NCBI GenBank assembly: GCA_050742975.1
Contig: JBOGDQ010000146.1
Location: 1 to 56,695 of the forward strand
Length of the DNA stretch: 56,695 nucleotides
Direction: 5' to 3'
Source: JBDTGE01 sp050742975
GTDB taxonomy: Bacteria; Actinomycetota; Actinomycetes; Mycobacteriales; Jatrophihabitantaceae
The stretch's first letter is position 1; each line of letters opens with the position of its first letter. This document shows positions 51,477 through 56,695 of the stretch, piece after piece. The notes under the pieces were generated by a model, which searched no databases, was not told the DNA's origin, and was given only the letters and a program-made list of their open reading frames with translations. The position numbers were made by a program, and so were the translations under genes.

Positions 51477-52327
51477 GCGGCCGACGTCTGCGCATAGGCA
51501 CGGTCGACCTCGTCCTTGAGCGAGGCCCAGATCTGGCCTTGCAGCTCGAGGAACCGCGGTTCGTGCCGGATCTCCTGCACCTCGCCCCGCGGTCGGGGCA
51601 GGTCGATGTCGAAGCTGTGCTTGATCGATCCGGGGCTGCTGGTCATGATGAACACCCGGTCGGCGAGCGCCACGGCCTCGTCCAGATCGTGGGTGATGAA
51701 CAGCACCGAGGGGCGCAGTTGCTCCCACAGCCCGAGCAACTCGGTCTGCATGATCGCCTTCGTCTGCACGTCCAGCGCGCCGAACGGCTCGTCCATCAGC
51801 AGGATCTTTGGTTCGTTGATGAGTGCCGCCGCCATCGCGACGCGCTTGCGCATGCCACCGGACAGCTGGTGCGGGTAGCGATCCTCGAAGCCGGCCAGGC
51901 CCACCCGGCGCAGCCAGTCCCGGGACAGCGTGATGGCATCCTTGCGGGCCATCCCGCTCAGCGTGGGGCCGGTCATGACGTTCCCGAGCACGCTCTTCCA
52001 CGGGAACAGGGCGTCGGACTGGAACATGAAGCCGACGCCCGTGGTGATGCCGCGTACCTCCCGACCGCCCACCTTGACCGATCCCGCGCTGGGCCGTTCC
52101 AGGCCGGAGACCTGCCCGAGCGTGGTGGACTTGCCACACCCCGTCGGGCCGACGATCGCGCAGAACTGTCCTGGCTCGACGGTGAAGCTCACATCGCGGA
52201 TGGCGGTGAAGGCCTCACCCTTCGGCGTAAGGAAGCGCTTGGTCAGTGCGGCGATCTCGATGCGCGCGGCGGTACCTGACGCATCGCTCGAGGCCGCGTC
52301 AGCACGACGGGCTCGTCGTCCGGCCAT
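51473..52327 (-). CDS. ABC transporter ATP-binding protein (TauB/SsuB-like)
   Basis: A 284-residue ATPase with Walker A GPTGCGKSTT, Q-loop FMFQSDALFPWKSVLGNV, signature LSGGMRKRVAMAAAL, Walker B ILLMDEPFGALD and the switch His in VLFITHDLDEAV. This is typical of nitrate/sulfonate/taurine importers. ATG at 52327 gives a 25-residue Arg/Ala/Ser-rich N-terminal extension. It heads the operon and is divergent from a DcuS/CitA-type kinase gene. Confidence 0.92.
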   Translation of the reverse strand: MAGRRARRADAASSDASGTAARIEIAALTKRFLTPKGEAFTAIRDVSFTVEPGQFCAIVGPTGCGKSTTLGQVSGLERPSAGSVKVGGREVRGITTGVGFMFQSDALFPWKSVLGNVMTGPTLSGMARKDAITLSRDWLRRVGLAGFEDRYPHQLSGGMRKRVAMAAALINEPKILLMDEPFGALDVQTKAIMQTELLGLWEQLRPSVLFITHDLDEAVALADRVFIMTSSPGSIKHSFDIDLPRPRGEVQEIRHEPRFLELQGQIWASLKDEVDRAYAQTSAA

Positions 52328-52459
52328 GTCTCGTCTCCGTCCTGTTCCTGCGAGTGGATGTGACCTGGACCGCAGTACCGGGCCCGGGACAGGTCTACGT
52401 GCGGTAGCGGCAGCTCGGGAACCATGTGCGGCTTGTTCTCGCCACATCTCGTAATGCGC

Positions 52460-52489
52460 GTTGTGCTCATAAAGCTCAACGCCTATGGC
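52460..52489 (+). promoter_or_regulatory. Promoter and dyad between the ABC importer and the two-component genes
   Basis: TTGTGC (52461-52466), a 17-base spacer and TATGGC (52484-52489) suit the kinase gene. The dyad GTTGTGCT-CATAA-AGCTCAAC (52460-52480; 7 of 8 pairs) covers the -35 and spacer, so it may be an operator for the regulator encoded downstream. Confidence 0.45.
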
Positions 52490-52579
52490 TCCGGCTCCTT
52501 CGTCGCCTCCGCGGGCGCCTGGACTTACAGTCGGCGCCTGAACTCGTCACAAGTGGTCCCCGGCAGGCACACTGAGCTC

Positions 52580-54193
52580 GTGGTGCGCTGGCTCCGTCGA
52601 GGTCGCAGGCTGTCCGCGCAGTTGCTGGCCGGGCAGGTGGTCGTGCTCGTGCTCGCGGGCGCGGTCGGCTTCGCGCTCTTGGCCCGCACCGTCCAGGCCC
52701 AGCTCAATAGCCAGTACGAGCAGCGCGCGCTGGCGATCGCGAGCGCGACCGCGGCGATGCCCGAGGTGATCGACGCGCTGAGCAGCGCGCGCCCGGCCGG
52801 TGTGCAGGCACTGGCAAAGTCGATCATGGATAACACGCACGCCTCGTACGTCGTGGTGATCGACCGGAACGGCGTGCGCTACTCGCACCCGCACCCGAAC
52901 CTGATCGGGCTGAAGGTCGAGGAGCCGGTAGTCGCGCTGGACGGGCACACCCACGTCGGCATCGACAACGGGAACCTGGGCTACTCGGCCAACGGCAAGG
53001 CACCGGTGGTCGCGCCCGGTGGCCGCATTGTCGGCGAGGTGTCCGTCGGTGTCGAGGAGAAGGACTTCGCCGACGAGGTGACCAGCGAGCTGACCTCGTT
53101 CGGCGTCTACCTCGCCGTCGCCGTGGCGGTCGGGCTGGCCGTCGCGGTGCTGCTGGCCCGACGGCTGAAGCGGCAGACGTTCGGCCTGGAGCTGGACGAG
53201 ATCGCCGCACTGGTACAGGAACGCGAGGCCACCCTGCACGGGATCCGCGAGGGGGTCGTGGCACTGGACCCCGGCGGCCGGATCACGCTGGTCAACGACC
53301 AGGCCCGACTGCTGCTCGGCAGCACGCTCAGAGACACCGGCCGGCCGATGCGCGACGTGCTCGCACCCGGCGAACTGCGCGAGTTGATGGTGCCAGGAGC
53401 ACCGGACGTCGCTGACCGGATCGTGCTGCACGCCGGGCGATTCCTGCTCGCCAGCCGGATGCGCGTGACCGAGGGCGGGCGCGATCTCGGGGCCGTCATA
53501 ACGCTGCGCGATCGCACCGAGCTCGAGGACGCGCTGCGCGAGCTGGACGAGGTGCGCCGGCTGACCGACGCGCTGCGCGCGCAGCAGCACGAGTTCTCCA
53601 ACCGGATGCACGTGATGTCCGGCCTGCTCGAGCTCGGCCACTACGACGAGGCGATCGGCTTCGCCAGCCAGATCGACGGCGCCACCGCAGGACTGGCTGC
53701 CGAGCTGGAGGCACGCATCAGCAGCCCGCGCGTGGTGGCGCTGCTGGTGGCGAAGACGACCGTGGCGCGCGAGCGAGGCGTCGCCCTCACCGTCGTGTGC
53801 GACTCGCGGGTCGAGATCGACGAGGCTCGTGCGGACGCCCTGGTGTCCATCGCGGGAAACCTGATCGACAACGGAATCGACGCGGCGGCCGGCGGGCCGC
53901 GCAAGCCGGGCGTCGTCCGCGCGGTCGAGGTACGGCTGGCCGAGGGCGGTCACGAACTCGTCCTGGACGTCAGCGACACCGGACCGGGCATCCCCACAGG
54001 CACCGCGGAGTCGATCTTCACCGGCGGCTGGACGACGAAGGCGCAGGACGGTGGCCCGCACCGTGGCATCGGGCTGCGCGTCGTGCGCCAGGCCGTGGAG
54101 CAGCTCGCCGGCCACATCGAGGTCCGCGAGGGCAGCGGCGCCCGGTTCCGGGTGACCCTGCCGCGCGCGCGTCAGCAGGCTGCGCATGACTGA
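52580..54193 (+). CDS. Sensor histidine kinase, DcuS/CitA type
   Basis: A 537-residue kinase. Two transmembrane helices (about residues 12-35 and 172-195) enclose an extracytoplasmic PAS-like (dCache/CitA) domain, with YVVVIDRNGVRYSHPHPNLIG, the region that binds carboxylates in this family. A cytoplasmic PAS follows, then QQHEFSNRMHVMSGLLELG with the phosphorylated His (SpoB-like dimerisation), and NLIDNGIDAA, SDTGPGIP and GIGLRVVRQ of the ATPase. GTG at 52580 is used. It overlaps the response regulator by eight bases. Confidence 0.92.
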   Translation: MVRWLRRGRRLSAQLLAGQVVVLVLAGAVGFALLARTVQAQLNSQYEQRALAIASATAAMPEVIDALSSARPAGVQALAKSIMDNTHASYVVVIDRNGVRYSHPHPNLIGLKVEEPVVALDGHTHVGIDNGNLGYSANGKAPVVAPGGRIVGEVSVGVEEKDFADEVTSELTSFGVYLAVAVAVGLAVAVLLARRLKRQTFGLELDEIAALVQEREATLHGIREGVVALDPGGRITLVNDQARLLLGSTLRDTGRPMRDVLAPGELRELMVPGAPDVADRIVLHAGRFLLASRMRVTEGGRDLGAVITLRDRTELEDALRELDEVRRLTDALRAQQHEFSNRMHVMSGLLELGHYDEAIGFASQIDGATAGLAAELEARISSPRVVALLVAKTTVARERGVALTVVCDSRVEIDEARADALVSIAGNLIDNGIDAAAGGPRKPGVVRAVEVRLAEGGHELVLDVSDTGPGIPTGTAESIFTGGWTTKAQDGGPHRGIGLRVVRQAVEQLAGHIEVREGSGARFRVTLPRARQQAAHD

Positions 54194-54872
54194 GAAGATC
54201 ACCGTCCTGGTCGTCGACGACGACTTCCGCGTCGCCAAGCTGCATGCGGAGTTCGTCGACCGGATCGAGGGATTCACCGTCGTCGGCACCGCGCACACGG
54301 GCAGCGCCGCGGTCGAGACGGCACGCACCCAGCACCCCGACCTGGTGCTGCTCGACCTGTACCTGCCCGACGAGGACGGGCTGTCCGTGCTGTCGCGGCT
54401 GCGCGAGGGAGACGGGCCGCACCCTGACGTCATCGCGATCACCGCTGCCCGCGACCTGCCCAGCATCCGCACGGCCATGCAGCGCGGTGTCGTGCACTAC
54501 CTGGTCAAGCCGTTTCCGTTCCGTACCCTCGCCGACCGGCTTACCGCGTACCGCACGCTGTGGACGCAGACCCGTTCCAACGCCGACATCGGCCAGAGCG
54601 AGGTCGATCGGTTGTTCGGGCTGATGCGATCAGGTGACGGGAGCACCCAGCTGCCGAAGGGTCACTCCGAGCCGACGATGGCGCTGGTGCAGGCCGCGTT
54701 CGCCGATCCGGACGCCGACTGGTCCACCGCCGAGATCGCCGAGCACACCGGGGTCAGCCGGGCCACCGCGCAGCGCTACCTCTCGCTGCTCGTGCGCGCC
54801 GGGACCCTCGAACTGCACCTGCGCTACGGCTCGGCCGGCCGGCCCGAGCACCGTTATCGCCGCCCGCGCTGA
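54186..54872 (+). CDS. Response regulator, CitB/DcuR type
   Basis: A 228-residue regulator. The receiver domain has ITVLVVDDDFRVAKLHAEFV with the acidic pair, phospho-Asp in LVLLDLYLPDEDG (about residue 57) and Lys in VHYLVKPFPF. The C-terminal winged helix ends WSTAEIAEHTGVSRATAQRY LSLLVRAG (split here at residue 20), as in DcuR/CitB. It pairs with the kinase upstream, and the divergent ABC importer is the likely target. Confidence 0.92.
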   Translation: MTEKITVLVVDDDFRVAKLHAEFVDRIEGFTVVGTAHTGSAAVETARTQHPDLVLLDLYLPDEDGLSVLSRLREGDGPHPDVIAITAARDLPSIRTAMQRGVVHYLVKPFPFRTLADRLTAYRTLWTQTRSNADIGQSEVDRLFGLMRSGDGSTQLPKGHSEPTMALVQAAFADPDADWSTAEIAEHTGVSRATAQRYLSLLVRAGTLELHLRYGSAGRPEHRYRRPR

Positions 54873-54887
54873 CCCAGCCGATTGGAC

Positions 54888-55691
54888 TCACGCCTTGGCG
54901 GCGCGCGCGGCGACCGTGCGTACCAGGTCCGCCCGCAGCGCAGCAGGAACCGGCTGGCCGGTGCCGGTGATGTTGACGTCGATCTCGCTCAACGGTCCGA
55001 CCATGTCGGTTTCGCTCATGTAGATCGTGACTGTGCGCCCGTTGCCGGTAACCGTCGCGGTCATCGTGAACTCGCCGGCCACGTTGGACGGATCGGTCGC
55101 ACGCCGCGGCGTGATCGAGATCGCGAGGTTGCTCATCTTCACGCTCGCCGGCAGCGACGAGGCGAGATCATGGCGCAAGGTCTTCTCGAAGCAGGGCTTG
55201 GCCTTCGAGTTGTGGATCATGGCCGTGTCCCGCTCCACGTCGGCCTGGGAGTGGTAGCTGTCGACCTCCGAGCTCACCTCGAGATTGCCCCGATCGAAGT
55301 TCGGCGACGGGTAGCTGTGGCCCTGACCCGTTCCGAGCCCGGGCACCCCCATGCACGTCCCCATCGCCCGCTGGTCCGCCGCGTTCTGGGCGGAGTCGTC
55401 GCTGGAGTCCGAGCTCAGCGTCCATCCGGGCAGGTCAGCGAGCTGCAGGTTGATCGCGGCCAGCGCGGTGGTTGCCGGCGCGGACGTCGTCGCGGCCGGG
55501 GTAGACGTCGTCGCGGGCGGGGTGGACGTCGTCACCGTCGGCCCGGCCAGCGCCGGCTGCGAGGGCCGGCTGTCGATCGCCCGGAAGCCGAGGTATCCGC
55601 CGACAGCCAGGACCGCGAGCACCGACAGGACGATCGCCATGCCGCGCCGGCCGGACGCAGGTTGGTGCTGGAGTTGCTCGTTGAGTGACAC
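54888..55691 (-). CDS. Membrane-anchored secreted protein with Thr/Pro-rich linker
   Basis: A 267-residue protein with one transmembrane helix at residues 18-36 (MAIVLSVLAVLAVGGYLGF), then a Thr/Pro/Ala repeat (TTSTPPATTSTPAATTSA) as a wall-spanning linker at residues 52-75, and a soluble domain of about 190 residues with two Cys (GTCMGVPG and KPCFEKTL) that may form a disulfide. This layout fits a substrate-binding or sensing domain outside the membrane. I recognise no family. ATG at 55691; it converges on the response-regulator gene with 15 bases between stops. Confidence 0.7.
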   Translation of the reverse strand: MSLNEQLQHQPASGRRGMAIVLSVLAVLAVGGYLGFRAIDSRPSQPALAGPTVTTSTPPATTSTPAATTSAPATTALAAINLQLADLPGWTLSSDSSDDSAQNAADQRAMGTCMGVPGLGTGQGHSYPSPNFDRGNLEVSSEVDSYHSQADVERDTAMIHNSKAKPCFEKTLRHDLASSLPASVKMSNLAISITPRRATDPSNVAGEFTMTATVTGNGRTVTIYMSETDMVGPLSEIDVNITGTGQPVPAALRADLVRTVAARAAKA

Positions 55692-55804
55692 GGTGCAGCG
55701 GGACCTTTCGCGGGCCGGACATGTTGGTAACTCGCGCCCCGCCGCGCGTGTGAAGCTAGTGTGAAGTATGCCGGTCAGGCTGTCAATTGATCACCGCGGA
55801 CGGT

Positions 55805-56695
55805 CTACTCCCACTCGATGGTTCCGGGAGGCTTGGACGTGACGTCCAGGACGACCCGGTTCACCTCGCGCACCTCGTTGGTGATGCGCGTGGAGATCCG
55901 CTCGAGCACGTCGTACGGGACCCGCGTCCAGTCGGCGGTCATCGCGTCCTCGGACGACACCGGCCGCAGCACGACGGGATGCCCGTACGTGCGCCCATCG
56001 CCTTGCACACCAACGGATCTGACGTCGGCCAGCAGCACCACCGGGCACTGCCAGATCTCGCGGTCCAGGCCGGCGGCCGACAACTCGAAGCGCGCGATCG
56101 CGTCCGCGCGGCGCAGGATGTCGAGGCGCTCGCCGGTCACCTCGCCCACGATGCGGATGCCCAGTCCAGGACCGGGGAACGGCTGGCGCCAGACGATCTC
56201 GGCGGGCAGGCCGAGCTGCTCGCCGACGCGCCGGACCTCGTCCTTGAACAGCGCCCGCAGCGGCTCCACGAGCCCGAACTGCAGATCGTCGGGCAGCCCG
56301 CCGACGTTGTGGTGGCTCTTGATGTTCGCGGTGCCGGTACCGCCGCCGGACTCGACGACGTCCGGGTAGAGCGTGCCCTGCACGAGGAAGTCGACGCTGT
56401 CCCCGTGCGAGCCGGCGTCGGCCACCACCTCGCGCGCCGCCGCCTCGAAGGCCCGGATGAACTCGCGTCCGATGATCTTGCGCTTATCCTCGGGATCGAT
56501 GACGCCGGCCAGCGCATCGAGGAACTGCTTCGCAGCATCGACGACCTTCAGCCTGACCCCGGTCGCGGCGACGAAATCGCGCTCGACCTGCTCGGGCTCG
56601 CCCGAGCGCAGCAGCCCGTGATCCACGAACACACAGGTGAGCTGATCACCCACCGCGCGCTGCACGAGCGCCGCGGCGACGGCGGAGTCGACTCC
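55805..56695 (-). CDS. guaA: GMP synthase (glutamine-hydrolysing), C-terminal part (cut by window edge)
   Basis: About 297 C-terminal residues are visible and the frame is open at the right edge. The first visible codons (GVDSAVAAALVQRAVG) are the end of the ATP-pyrophosphatase P-loop. CVFVDHGLLRSGEPEQVERDF, IIGREFIRAF, QGTLYPDVVESG and IKSHHNVGGLP are conserved. The dimerisation domain ends in the invariant KPPGTIEWE. It converts XMP to GMP. The N-terminal glutamine amidotransferase domain lies outside the window. Confidence 0.97.
   Translation of the reverse strand, partial: GVDSAVAAALVQRAVGDQLTCVFVDHGLLRSGEPEQVERDFVAATGVRLKVVDAAKQFLDALAGVIDPEDKRKIIGREFIRAFEAAAREVVADAGSHGDSVDFLVQGTLYPDVVESGGGTGTANIKSHHNVGGLPDDLQFGLVEPLRALFKDEVRRVGEQLGLPAEIVWRQPFPGPGLGIRIVGEVTGERLDILRRADAIARFELSAAGLDREIWQCPVVLLADVRSVGVQGDGRTYGHPVVLRPVSSEDAMTADWTRVPYDVLERISTRITNEVREVNRVVLDVTSKPPGTIEWE

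Overview
The window is about 56.7 kb of very GC-rich chromosomal DNA with strong G/C third-position bias. Gene content points to a free-living actinobacterium: monomeric isocitrate dehydrogenase, a PerM-like DUF6350 protein beside purN-purH, a DUF5336 proline/glutamine-rich membrane protein beside sucCD, DUF3017 beside folD, and many GTG starts. The block chorismate mutase / pcrA / sucC-sucD / DUF5336 / perM / purN / purH follows the order I remember for the Mycobacterium tuberculosis Rv0948c-Rv0957 region, so this is conserved core chromosome with accessory genes inserted. Genus cannot be decided. I saw no rRNA, tRNA, CRISPR array, prophage or transposase.

Region 1 (1-14.8 kb) is an L-rhamnose to lactate to pyruvate module. 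A minus-strand operon runs from 8938 down past the left edge: sugar ABC importer rhaT-rhaP-rhaQ-rhaS, mutarotase rhaM, an L-fucose/L-arabinose-isomerase-like protein, L-rhamnose isomerase rhaI, and the 5' part of a rhamnulose-1-phosphate aldolase/lactaldehyde dehydrogenase (rhaEW type). A LacI-family regulator is divergent, and directly behind it lie lutABC (L-lactate oxidation) and a gamma-glutamyltransferase. A perfect LacI-type palindrome sits just downstream of the predicted rhaT promoter. Rhamnulokinase is not in the window.

Region 2 (14.8-24 kb) holds a yefM-yoeB toxin-antitoxin pair, small proteins (cupin, DUF1059, LuxR regulator), a BrkB/YihY protein, a 2'-5' RNA ligase-like protein, trpS, a CorC/CNNM protein, an alpha/beta hydrolase and icd. 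A palindrome resembling a TamR/MarR operator lies upstream of icd. Region 3 (24-38.4 kb) holds a DUF885 peptidase-like gene, an AbiEi/DUF559 gene, mdh, DUF3017-folD, purH-purN-perM, three membrane proteins with low-complexity tails, sucC-sucD and a solo B12-binding protein. Region 4 (38.4-46.2 kb) has a PUA/EVE-like HNH nuclease, a secreted repeat protein, a decayed vapC, pcrA, an APC permease, and chorismate mutase behind a Phe/Tyr leader-peptide attenuator. Region 5 (46.2-56.7 kb) has a PspC/NarL-type two-component group, an NMT1/Tau-type ABC importer divergent from a DcuS/CitA-type two-component pair, a secreted anchored protein, and the 3' part of guaA.

The most unusual structures are two dispersed hairpin families. 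One is a 47-bp element present four times between 25.9 and 49.4 kb, always directly after stop codons; one copy differs by a compensatory base-pair change and another is inverted. The other is a 41-bp GC-rich element present twice, in opposite orientations, inside the DUF885 coding sequence without breaking frame.
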